From Spinacia oleracea (lineage: Eukaryota; Streptophyta; Magnoliopsida; Caryophyllales; Amaranthaceae), in contig NC_079487.1 in NCBI RefSeq assembly GCF_020520425.1, positions 107,046,141 through 107,110,140 of the forward strand: DNA of 64,000 nt, in the 5' to 3' direction. Positions 37,135 through 49,446 of this stretch are shown here, piece after piece (position 1 is the first letter of the stretch; every line of letters starts with the position of its first letter). The notes beneath the pieces were generated by a model. That model was not told the DNA's origin. It ran no database searches and was given only the letters and a program-made list of their open reading frames with translations. A program made the translations under genes and the position numbers.

Positions 37135-37565
37135 TTTAATTTATTATAGTTACTACTCCCTCCGTATTTATTTAAGGGATATACTTGCCTTTTTCGGCCG
37201 TATTTATTTAAGAGATACACTTGCCATTTTTAGTAACTTATCAACCCCACCATCTAATTAAATAATACATCTAATATACCCTATCACCCACCATCCTATT
37301 AAATAAATAATTTTATAAACCCACCCCACCCTCCACCCACCAAAATGACATGGTCCCCACATGTTTAATTATTAAAATATCTATCCAAACCCACTTGCTT
37401 TATTGTTTTATTTCATTTAATTATTTTTCTTAATACCCGTGCCCGACCAAGTGTATCTCTTAAAAAAATACGGAGGGAGTATATGAACAATAAAGGTCAC
37501 TATGAGTGTAAAAAATATGCTAGAGAAAACTATTGATTTTGGGACCACACTAATATTATTGTGTA
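37135..37565. repeat. Remainder of the second copy of the ~200-bp tandem duplication
   Basis: Apart from the Stowaway MITE, this segment matches 20713-20818 (TTTAATTTATTATAGTTACTA before the MITE and TGAACAATAAAGGTCACTATGA after it). It completes the duplicate begun at 20826. Confidence 0.8.
37156..37479. mobile_element. Stowaway MITE (324 bp)
   Basis: The ends are CTCCCTCCGTATTTATTTAAG and its complement, flanked by TA at 37154-37155 and 37480-37481. This is the classic Stowaway (Tc1/mariner) form. The first copy of the surrounding duplication (TTACTATACGAAC near 20727) lacks it, giving a true empty site. Confidence 0.95.
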
Positions 37566-37655
37566 CCAATCAGAATCTCATATATGCTCAGATAAGAATT
37601 TGCACCTACAAATTGCTTTTACACTATTTGAGCTATATGCTTTATGATATACATA

Positions 37656-37894
37656 CTTCTTCCGTTTTTATTTTATTATTCCATCATTTAATTTTACATT
37701 ATTCACGCACTCTCTTTATCATTTTCTTTTTTTGTAAGTTATACATAATGAATTATATATTACTGAGTGATCTTGTTAAATTAATATCCATATATTATTT
37801 TTAATATATCAATTTTTTTATAATTTTAACTAATATATAATTAGAGAGATTAATGGGTAAAGTTTTATATTTACAAGCATGAAAACTAAGGAAG
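37656..37894. mobile_element. Degenerate Stowaway-like MITE (239 bp)
   Basis: The ends are CTTCTTCCGTTTTT and AAAACTAAGGAAG, flanked by TA at 37654-37655 and 37895-37896. The homologous DNA at about 16050-16065 lacks it, which supports insertion. The interior is AT-rich with no coding potential. Confidence 0.7.
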
Positions 37895-37997
37895 TATTAG
37901 TCATAACTCTGAAAATAAACAAAGAGTTCTTAGGACAACTTTAATAATAATGTAAGTAGAATTAGGGATCACGAGTTTGAGAGATAAAACAGCACTA

Positions 37998-38136
<139 letters not shown>

Positions 38137-38599
38137 GAGGGATCCGGTAAGAACACTCCCTTATGTAAGTACACTTCTTATATAAGAACACCTTCTACAC
38201 CATTGGATTAGAATCAAATCAATGGCCACGATCATCCCAGCCACTGCCATAATGGCATGATCGTAAATAAGAAAAAACGGATCAAAAATATATAAAAAAA
38301 AAAAAAAATCTCGTCAGTTGCCATAACTCCCACTCTCTCACCATTTTCTCTCTCCTCAACCTCCCACTCACTCCCTACAATGGACGAAAAACCGCTCAAA
38401 TACTATCTATTTAATAGAATTCCGGCAGAATTATTGCAAAAAACAACAATTCATCATTCTATACTTTGATCACGCTTAATCAAAAAAAGTGCAACAAAAT
38501 CGCAAAAAATTTTGAAAGCTGAAAATTGGACGCAATTTCGATGGAGTCAGGTGACGAAAATGCGATTGATTCTTCGAACAACTGCGAAAATACAAGGTT

Positions 38600-41351
38600 A
38601 GTGATAATCTAACAAATTCATATAGTTTAAATGTTTCGTCAATTTCAATTAATTTTTTAATTTTTGTTGCTTAATTTTGAAATATTAAGGAAAATCGAGC
38701 ACATGCAAAGCGAGGAAGCTCAACACGCAATCGAATCTAGTGTCAATGCTCCTTCAACAGAAGAAAAAGCTACAAATACGTAAGGATTTCAATTTATTTG
38801 GAGTTTCAAATAAAGAAAATCGACTAAAATTGTTATTCTAAACATGTTCTAATGTTAAATTTATGTTCAAAATAAAGTTCTACAGTTAATTGTCATAATT
38901 TAAAGTTTTTATACCAGATCTGTTATTAAATATGAATGTTCTAATTTTTTCCGCATGTTCTAATAATATTAAGACATGTTTCAAAGTTTTTATGATGTTC
39001 AATACATCTTTTAAGCATGTTCTAATGTATGAATGATGTTCTGAGGAATGTTCTAAATTTAAAAGTCATGATTGAATGTTTTAATGATGGATCTGGTGGA
39101 AGATAAAGAATGTTCGAAAAAATTTCCATGTTCTAAAGATGTTAAGAATGTTCTAAAGTTATTCGAACATGTTTCATTGTTTTGGGCCAACATCTGCTTT
39201 ATAAAACAAAACTTTTAAATTTGGAGCATGTTCTAAAGGTTTTAATCATGAATTAATGTTTTAGAAAATATTCAAATTGGTAAATTAATGTTCAAAGCAT
39301 GTTCTAAGCATGTTCTAATTTCAAAAGATTGTTTTAAGGAAAGTTCTAAAGTTATCAGTCATAATTAAAAGGATATTATAAAAAAAAAAATTCCATGTTC
39401 TAAACATTTTAAGAATGTTCTTATGTCATTGCTACACATGTTCTAATAATATAAATACATTTTTTAATGTTTTCATCCTATTCTAAACATACATTAATGT
39501 TCAATCCATGTTTTAAGCATGTTATAATGTAAGAATGTTGTTCTAAGGCAAGTTCTAAAATTAAAACTAATTATTAAATATTATGAGATAGATATATTGT
39601 ACAAAATTTACCATGTTCTAAACATTTTAAGAATGTTCTTATGTCATTGCAACACATGTTCTAATAATAATAATACATGTTTGAATGTTTTCATCCTATT
39701 CTAAACATACATTAATGTTCAATCCATGTTTTAAGCATGTTCTAATGTAAGAATGTTTTTCTAAGGCAAGTTCTTAAATTAAAACTAACTATTAAATATT
39801 ATGAGATAGATATATTGTACAAAAATTACCATGTTCTAAAAAACTCTAAAAGTGTTCTAAAAAATATTACCATGTTCTAAACATTCCAACATGTTTCATT
39901 GCCTTAATATATGATCTAATCTTATAAAATGGATATTTTAAAATGTTTGAGCATGTTCTAAATTTTTTTAACATTATCTAACTGTGGGATTTATGTAAAT
40001 ATTCTAATATTTTTTCAGCAAGGAGGATGACATACACTACGAAAAGGTTGATAATGCAGTTGTTTCAAGTCTTCATACAAATCCTACAGAAGAAAATATT
40101 TCAGAAACGTAAGAAAATAAAAGTTTATTGAGTGACAAAATAAATACTGTATGTTCTAAATGTTATTTAAAGCATGTTTTAATGTTATAATGCAAGTTTT
40201 AAAGTCATGCGTAAAATTTTCAAATATTATCATGCATGTTCTAAAACATATTTAATTGAAAACAGAGAAAAAACAGAAGAGGATGTTGCCAAAACAGAGG
40301 AGGAATGTGACATTATAAGGTAATTTTCCAGAATTTAAATTATAATATATTTGCAAATATTTAGAACATAAGAAAAATCTTAAGAACATGTCTTCTGCAC
40401 TTTGATTTAGTATACTTATTTTCTGATCATTTAATATAATTAAATACAATTTATTTATAGGAATGAGAATATGCAAAGAATAGACGGTGAACAAGAGACC
40501 GTGTTGCAAACAACTTCAACTGAATCAACAATTTCGATTTAAAAGTAAGTTTCATAATTTTAGTTCAATATTGAATACATAATATGTTCTTTAATAAAAT
40601 ATTAAATGTTCTTACCGCATTTTCTTATGTTTGAATTTTTTTTACCAATATGATAGGAGTGTTCCTGAAATTGAATACAATAGAGTCCCTCAAGCGAAAG
40701 AAAGGATTAAACATACCATGAAATTTACTACGGAAGAGGTACAAACCACTTCTGAAGTAATTCCAATCAAGAGGTAATAATCCTAATTAAATTTAACAAT
40801 AGGAACAAATAAATTCCAATTTAAAAACATTTACTAACAAATGTTTAAAACTACAACTAAACAGGAAAGAAAAAGAAAGGATCATAGTGAGGATTAAAAA
40901 TCCACAAAAGGAAAAAATAAATCCTAGGTATGCTGCCTATGTTCTAAACGTGTGTCTCTTATGTTCTAATTGTTAATTACTTGGAACTTGTTTAAATGTT
41001 CATACATTATAATAAAAAATTATGTTCTGATATTTGGAATAAATTATAATCATTTAGGGGTCAACCACCAAAAAAAGTTACATTCAAAATTAAAGGTGAT
41101 GTTCATGGAGTGAAGGCGGCACCTATATTGGACAATGATCAAAGGTAATTATTTTTTTATCAAAATATTAACACATTCAAAATACTTGAAAACCAGAACT
41201 AATTTAGTTTGATTTTAAATTTAAATCAAATGAATCAATGTTATTTTTATCTGTAATGTATGTTCTAATATTCAACACTTATGTTCTAATATAATACACT
41301 TATGTTCTAATATCATGGCCTTATGTTTTAATTATTCTATCCTATGGTATA

Positions 41352-41429
<78 letters not shown>

Positions 41430-44400
41430 TGGATTTAGTTGTATGTGTGTACTAATAGAGTGTGCAATATGTAATAATTTTTGTTTAAGGAATGAATCTG
41501 AGAAGTTGGAAGATAACACAAAAGAGCATGAAAATGAAGAGATGCCCCTGAAAAATCAAAAAGAAACAGAAAATGCCGAGGCAGAGCCAACAAAATCAGA
41601 GAAAAAGAACGAAGAGAAGACAGAAGCTGATGAGTTAAGGCTGCCAACTGTTACAACTCATTCAAATGAGTTAGAAGCAAAAGAGCATGAAAAGGAAGAG
41701 ATGCCCCTGAAAAATAAAAAAGAAACAGAAAATGCCGAGGCAGAGCCAACAAAATCAGAGGAACAGAAGGAAGAGAAGACAGAAGCTGATGAGTTAAGGC
41801 TGTCAACTGTTACAACTCATTCAAATGAGTTAGAAGCATCATCTTCAGGAACAAAAGCAATTACTGAAGAAAAAGAAGATGAGGAGTTAGAAATGGCAAT
41901 ACAATTAGCAATTGCAAACTCGTTGGAAAACAATGATTCAAAGTAAGTCAAAGATCCAAAGATTTAATCTAATTTTAATTTAAATATATATATATATATA
42001 TATATATATTTTAAGGATGTAAAAATATAATTACATATGTAATATATGTTTCAGGAATGAATCCAACAAAGAAGAAAAAGACCTCGTGGAAACTGAAAAT
42101 GATGAAACAGATGATGAAGAAGTTGGTGATGAGGAAAAGAATGATAACAGTGACAGAGAAATACCAAGAACAGCTACAGGGTACGTTCTAAACTTAAACA
42201 AATATAATTTAGTAAATTATTTAAATTATAAGAGAATAAATTTTATACATAAATTAACAGGTGGGAGAATGTTAAGAAACCAACTGGTTGCCCAATGGAG
42301 AAAAAGGATTCCAGGGAGGAGGATGATAATGTAGAAGATGATGAAAATCAGAACACTGACGATGATGAAAATCAAAACGCAGAAACTGATGAAGAAGAGA
42401 ACGATGAGAATAAATCTACAAACCTCAAATCAACTTCAAGGTATGCAATATCAACTAACTAATTAGAACATGGGTAGTTTATATATAATATTTTGCATTT
42501 TCTAGTTCTTTAGAAAATATTATAAACAAATACAACACCAGAAAGATTAATTAGAACATGTGTACACTAAGTTAGATCATAAGAATATTTAATTAGAACA
42601 TGTGTAAACTTAGTTTTAACATATAAAATATAATTAGAACTCAGGAATAATTAATTAAAACATGTGTTAATTGAATTAGAACATGATTAGTTTAATTGAG
42701 AATTTAGAACACATTAACAACTCATGTTCTAATATAAATTATAATGCATTTTTACTGTTTAACAGGCAGGAAGTTATCGAAGAAGATGAGAACATTAACA
42801 ATGATGAAATTGTTGCATCTCCTTCGAAAAGAATGAAGAGAAAAAGCGTCGCACCAAAGACAAAAGTGCAATCAGTGACCATTGAGAAACAAGATGGTGA
42901 TCCGGTGGAAAAAGACGATGAAGAAACAGATGATGATATACTGATTAGTCAGTTCAGAGTGGCAAGGACACAACCACCAAGAAAAAGAACAAAAAAGCAA
43001 GAGAAAAAGGATGAAAAAGATGTTGAAAAAAGAGGAAAGGGAGTGGTACAGAAAAAGGCAGCAAAGGCCTTGGGAACAAGAACCCCAACAAGAAGAAGCT
43101 TAAGAGTACAAGAAAGTGTAAAAGCTGTTGAAGAAGAGGAGGAAGAGAGAGAGATTGTAAAGGAAACAAAAAGAAAACTTGGGAGAAAGCCCCGTAAAAC
43201 AGTGAAGAAAGAAGAATCTGACATCAGTGAAGAAGATGAAGAAGATGATGAAAATTATGAGGCGGATGAAGAAGAAGTAGAAGAAGAAGAAGCGGAAGAG
43301 GAGGAAAAGCCATTCAACAAGAGAAAGAGACAACAATTAGAGGTAACATTTAAAATATTAAAAATTCTTCATAATAAACTAGAAAACATAAAAAATGGTA
43401 GAAAAAGACAAAAAAATAAAAATTAGAACATGTTAATAAAATTAGAACACAAGAGACAGTAATTCAAACATGTGTTCAATGAATTAGAACATACAAATAT
43501 TAATTAAAACATGTGTACAATGACTTGGAACATAAAACTAATACTAAGAACACATGCCTGATTAATTAAAACATGTGTAAATTTAATTAGAACATAATAA
43601 AAAAAAATTACATGATGACTTAATAATTTAAAACAAAGAAAGACCTTATGTTCTAATATATAAATGAACATAATTACATTAATTAAAATCCTAAATTATT
43701 ATAATAAGTAATAAGTTTACATGTTCTAAACTATGAATGATATGTTCTATTACTGATCAACATATGTTCTATGTTTTTTTTACAGATTGTGACAAGAGCA
43801 GAAAAAAACAAAGGAAAATTAAGGAAAATCGAAGAGGATGATGATGATTATCTGGAGATATTGGAGGTTTATGAGGATACAAAGCCGATTGTTCCAAAGC
43901 AAAAGAAAAAGGTGGTGTTGTATCAGAAGATTCCCCCAGCGCAATTGATAGAACTTATCAAGATAATGCCTGACGAGCACAAGGAAGCTGTCAGGAAAAT
44001 TGGATTTGGGGGATTTCTGAGTCTGAGCATGGCAAATCACAATTCAGCGTTGGCAGATTACATAGTGTCAAGCTCAAATGTAGATCGACAGTCAATAGTT
44101 CTGCCTGGAAGTGGTGGAATTTTTGTCACACCTGAAGATGTTCATCAGGTGTATGGTGTACCATTGGGAGGCGAAGAGATTGTGGAGCCAGAAAATGAAG
44201 ACATTGATGATAATTATGTAGAGTTCTTAGCAACATGGAGGAAAAGTTTCAAACTGAAGAAGGGAAGCCCAACAAACTTGCCACTAATTTCTAGAATAAA
44301 GGACCTGATGCTTGAACCAGTATCCAATGAGTTCATTTGGAACTTCGTCATTGCTGCAGTGAACTCCTGTATGAGATCAACCAACAACCCACAAGTATAC

Positions 44401-47400
44401 ATCAGATTCATGTACAGCTGTATGAACACAAACACGATTGCGAATCTGGATTGGAGCACGTTTGTGTACAGACATTGGAAGAAATCTGTTTGTGAATGGA
44501 AAGCCGGAACTTCTTTCTATACAGGACCTCTACCATTCCTCTTGGTAAATATTTCTATTTCCTTTTTTTAATGTTCTTTTAATACTTCCTTAATATATTG
44601 AATAAAAAATAAATTTTGTCATAATATGAACAGGTGTTGTACTTCGATCGATTACAAAGAGGAGGCCAACAAGTACCAAGACAAATCCCACTTTTAACAG
44701 TGTGGAACAGAGAAAGAATGACAAACAGAATTGCCATTGAAAAAGCAAGGGGATTTGGTCAAGGTATAGTGCTGAATCGCATAGGAGCTGAGCCAACTGT
44801 CCAAGAAAATGCAATGCCCGAAACCGAAATCCCAAAAAAAACAGAAGCAACAAATATGGCAGGATCTTCTTCAAATGCAAAATCTGAAATGATGGTAAGA
44901 ACATTCATTTAGAACATGTTGGATAATGCAAAGAACTCATTCAAATGAAAATTAGAACATGAAAACAATAAATTTGAACATACATAAAAAACTATAGAAA
45001 ATATGAAAAAACAAAAAATAGTAGAAATGTTTGCAACTTGTTAATAAAGGGTTATGTTCTAATAAATGTTCTAATGATGAATACTTATGTTCTAACTTTC
45101 AAAATTTCTTTATACTCATGTTTCTTTAATGTTTTAAATTTTTAAAGTAATAATACAATGATATATACTTGTATTCTAAGATATAAATTTCATAATACTT
45201 AAGTTTGTCAAATGTTCTAAACATTCCTTAGTGTGTTCTAATTATGTATGCTTATGATCTAAGGTTTCAATATTCTTTATGACCATATTTTATAATGTTC
45301 TAAGTTTTTAAAGTAAGAATCCAATTATAAATACTAAAGTTCTAAGTTTTAAATATTCATAATACTTAGGTTTGTAAATGTTCTAAACATTCCAGTATGT
45401 GTTCGAATTATGCATGCTTATGTTCTATGTTTTAAATATACTATATACTCATGTTTCTATTATGTTCTACATTTTTAAACTAATATTACAATAATAAATA
45501 CTTGTGTTCTAAGTTATATAATCATAATAATTGACTTGTCTAATGTTCTAAACCTTCTTATGTGTGTTCTAATATATTATACATATGTTCTAAGTTTGAC
45601 TATCTTAAAAACTAAATTAAAATTATATGTCCTGAATAGAAATATGAAATAAAATAAATATTAATATATTGTTTACAAAATTATAGGAATTTTCGGAAAA
45701 TTTTGGTACATTGGCAAAGACGCTTGCTTCGAATGTCAACGAGATGTACAACATGCTAGACAAAGCAAATGAAATGTTTAACGAGGCTGATACAACAGAC
45801 AAAATGCATAGCCTAGTTGAAAACATTTGGAACAAGTACACCTCTAAGAAACAAATGATGAGCCAAAACAAAGATGAAAAAGAGCCAAAAAACAAAACCC
45901 CATCACTTCTAAGCCAAGATCAGCATCTGTTTGACGAGCCTGGTTTCATGGAGGAGTTGGATAAGTTAATGGCAAATGCATGGAATATGTATCATGAGCA
46001 AAAGGCCAATGAAAACAAGAATCAAAGAACTCCAACTGAAGCACAGATACATGAAACAGTGGATCATCCAGAGTATTTCAATACTCCAAGGCTAGACATA
46101 CCAACTCCAAAGTTCAGATTAAGAACCCCAAGCCCAGAACCTGAAATTCCTTCCAACTCTGAAATTCCTTCCAACTCTGAAATCAGGAAGCCTGCCAATA
46201 AATCTGCATCAAATGAAACACCAGAAACCACAAGGATTGAAATTGCAAAATACACAAGCTTCAACTTACTATCGCCCTCACCAACCAAAAAAGGAGAACA
46301 GCCTGAAAATGCAGTGGATGAACCAACTTCTGAAAATTTGATGAAAATGGCTGATGCAGCAGCTGAGGAAAGCGAGAAAGCTATGAACAGTGGAGATGCA
46401 AAACAGAAGGGCAAGGAACAGATTCAAGGGTAAAGTAATTGTGTTAATGTATTTTGAATGAAATTTTTTGAAAAATTATGTACTTTAAAAACAATATATT
46501 TATAAAAAATATTTAGAACATAAGTTTTAAAATATTATTTTGGAACATGATAAAGAATATTTAGAACATATGCCTTAGAAATTTGAACATAATATCCTTT
46601 GTTTATTAGTAATTGTATTTATGTATTTTGGATGGAATTTTTACGAAAATTATGAATTTTTTAAAAAATAGATTTATAAAAAAAAAGACTTTTATTCTTT
46701 GCAGTTGAAAATCACAATTAACATGTTATTGTAGAACATGAAGCGCATTATTTGGAACATGTGCCTTAGAAAGAAAAAACATAGTTTACTTTGTTTAATA
46801 AAACTGTTTTCTAATAATAAATAAATATTATTGTGTTAAACAGGGAAAAGGAAGGGAAAAAAGGAATGTGGATAGACTTCCATTGAACTTAAGGTCTCCT
46901 TTCATGATTGAAAATGAAAGCAAATTCAAGAATGTTGAAGAAGGGTATAGGAGGGTGGCAGAGTATGCATTTGCTGAAGGAGATATAACGTAAGTTTTAA
47001 AGTACATGTCTATTAATGTAAGTTAAACATTTAATATTTTTAATCTAACAAATAATAATAACTGTCATTTATAGGGAGATCTTGTATTATGACACCGTCA
47101 CCACAATCACTAGAGAAGATATACATACTCTGGCAGCTAAGGAACATCTCGTGAACAACATTATTGATGCTTATTCATATATCCTGAACATGGAAAACAA
47201 AAGGAGGGGTGTAGGGAAAACAAACAGATTCTTTTTCTCCACACAAATTTACGTAAGTGTATTACATTTATATTTAAATAAAGTTATATGAATAACTTAT
47301 CACTAATGAAATATCTAACACTGAGTTTAATTTTTCAGCTTACACTATGCACAAAGACGTATTTCAATGCAAAGGATACACAAGAAGAGAGAATGGAATT

Positions 47401-48330
47401 TCTGTTTAGAAGGATGGAAACAGAGATGAATCATGCAGGAGTGGACAGCTTCAAAAATATACAACTGGTAAGATGTAAACTTATACTTGATAGAAACCTT
47501 AAAACCATAATGAATAAAATTAGAACATAAAGAATCTAAAGTTAAAACATGTTAGAGAATGATTAGAACATGAACATAGAACCTGAAAATTTATTTCAGT
47601 TTAAACTGTTAGATAATATGAACATAGCACCTAAACTGCCATCTATTTGACTGAACAGGTATTCATGCCTGTCGTAAATGGAGCACACTTCTACCTACTT
47701 TACGTGAATTTCTTGGAAAGCAAACTTGATCTCATCGATAATAGACCATTGCCGGCAAAGATTTCGTTCTTCAAGAAATATGCAAATGAACCAAAACAAA
47801 TGGTAATACATTAACTTATTATATTATTTTAATTATAAAATATAATAAAAAATGCAATTAATGTTTTTTTTCTTACTCAGTTGAGGGGGTTTGCAAAAAA
47901 TTTCTGCCATATCGACAAGATTCAAAGCACAGAGTATGTGTAATCATTTAAAACTCGGACAATTAAAATGCCATGGAGAAGCTTAAGCAACAAGAATGAT
48001 TGTGGAGTGTTTTTGATGAGGCACATGCAGACATATGAGGCAGAAGATGCAGAAAAATGGGAATGTGGACTTGAGAAAGACAATGTAAGTATTCTTTTTT
48101 TCCAATATGAATTCATTTAAGAACAAGATAAAATAGTTTAGAACATGTGTGACACACATTCAAACACAAGACACTCTGTTTTAGAACATAGCATAAAATA
48201 AAACAGATGAACAAAAAAGAACAAACAACAGAAATAACAAAAAAATTAGAATGGAAAACATATTTTTCCCACAATATTGTACATTCAAGTTACAAACATT
48301 GTTTCTAATGTTTTTTTGGTTATTTGCAGA
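38600..48330. repeat. Element B motif field: ATGTTCTAA words in introns
   Basis: The introns of the protease gene are filled with ATGTTCTAA/TGTTCTAAT. The motif is sense-oriented from 38.8 to 41.4 kb and around 45.0-45.6 kb. It is mixed with the complement TTAGAACAT at 42.5-43.6, 44.9-45.0 and 46.5-48.2 kb. Block duplications exist (39370-39600 versus 39600-39830). Exons lack the motif. Confidence 0.9.
41357..41426. repeat. (AT)n microsatellite inside an intron of element B
   Basis: A 70-bp dinucleotide run lies in the intron before the exon at 41490. A shorter run lies near 41987-42010. Confidence 0.95.
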
Positions 48331-48455
48331 TTGAAATACTACAAAAACTGAGGGTAGAATATTGTGGGAAAATATTATCATCAAAGCTGAATGACGAGCA
48401 TCATGCAATTTCAATGAAGTCGAGGAAATGGAAGAAAGAGATGAGAATAGATTAG

Positions 48456-49397
48456 ATTAAATATGATTAGACTAGAACTTTATTATATAATACTTTGATT
48501 TGAAGGTAGTTTGAATTACAATTTCTGTGTGTTCCTTTTTTAATTTGAACCAAGATTATGTAGTCTAGATAATATTTGAAAAAGATTGTGTGTGTTGATT
48601 TTCACATGTTGTTTCGGATAATATATGCATGTTTTGATTTCTAAAAATAGATTTATCATAAGTTCATTGCGTGTTTATTTACTATTAATTTAATATGTTT
48701 TAAACATATATTGGCAACTTCTAATAGTAGCAAGATATGTTATAATAGAAATTCTGATACACAAAACAATATTTTGAACCCGTAGTCGTCCTATATAAAA
48801 CAATGTTGAAATATCTAAAGTTAACTACACATGTTCTAAAACAAAAGGATATGTTCTAAGATGATATGAACATGTTCTAAGGAATAAAAATTATACAAAA
48901 TTAAATCCAACTACAGAAGGCAAATTTTAAACAAACAATATTATAGAGACCAGTAATTCATATGTAAAATAAATATTTCAGAAAAAAAGAACAAAAAAAT
49001 TACAAAGTAATAAATGTAAACTTAAAAATAACATTTGTGTTCGTAAAACAAATAAATTATACTATGGAATAAATAAATAAAAACAAAAAAAGAGTATCTA
49101 GCCTCCAAAGAAGTCAGTGAATATTTTACCTACAAAAAAGAAAACAAATCAAAAACATTAATATTTAAAATAAGAAAAAAAAAACAGGAAAATATATAGA
49201 ACATACAGTACCTGAATATAGAACACAAGGCCTCTTTTCTAGAACATTAAATATTAAACAACTAGAACACAGATACCCTTGAAAAATCAAACACATCTTT
49301 AAATATTTTAAACACAGTAGTATAATATATAATAAAAAAAACAAAACAAAACTGAACATAAAAACAAAACATTAGAACATTAGGCAACATATTTTTG

Positions 49398-49429
<32 letters not shown>

Positions 49430-49446
49430 CAACAGAACTTACATTT
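48456..49446. other. Spacer between the convergent genes of element B
   Basis: This AT-rich stretch has scattered ATGTTCTAA and TTAGAACAT words and a run of A at 49405-49428. No gene was found. It must hold the 3' ends of both transcripts. Confidence 0.6.

Larger units (their letters stand above)
38541..48455 (+). pseudogene. Ulp1-like protease gene of element B, 21 exons, broken
   Basis: Exons: 38541-38596, 38690-38779, 40019-40108, 40266-40319, 40461-40544, 40657-40773, 40865-40927, 41058-41144, 41490-41942, 42055-42180, 42261-42440, 42766-43342, 43786-44544, 44634-44894, 45687-46429, 46844-46989, 47075-47252, 47339-47467, 47659-47802, 47881-48084 and 48330-48455. Joined length is 4667 nt, one short of a 1556-codon frame. 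There are three breaks: TAA at 40540, a 1-nt loss in an A-run at 46845-46870, and TAA at 47941. The N-terminal half is acidic and repetitive. It is followed by a basic nuclear-type region, an IGFGGFL domain matching element A, and the protease core with His (NGAHFYLL), Asp (LDLIDN) and Cys (NDCGVF) still present. An upstream ATG at 38380 opens a 29-codon frame. Few breaks suggest recent decay or sequencing errors in homopolymers. Confidence 0.82.

Noticed and set aside
42949-43336. Phe/Leu-rich minus-strand frames resembling membrane proteins
   Set aside because: They are antisense to the Lys/Glu-rich exon of the element B protease.
38800-48200. AGAACATGTTCT-like palindromes resembling steroid-receptor response elements
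   Set aside because: Plants lack those receptors. The words arise from the dense element B motif in both orientations.
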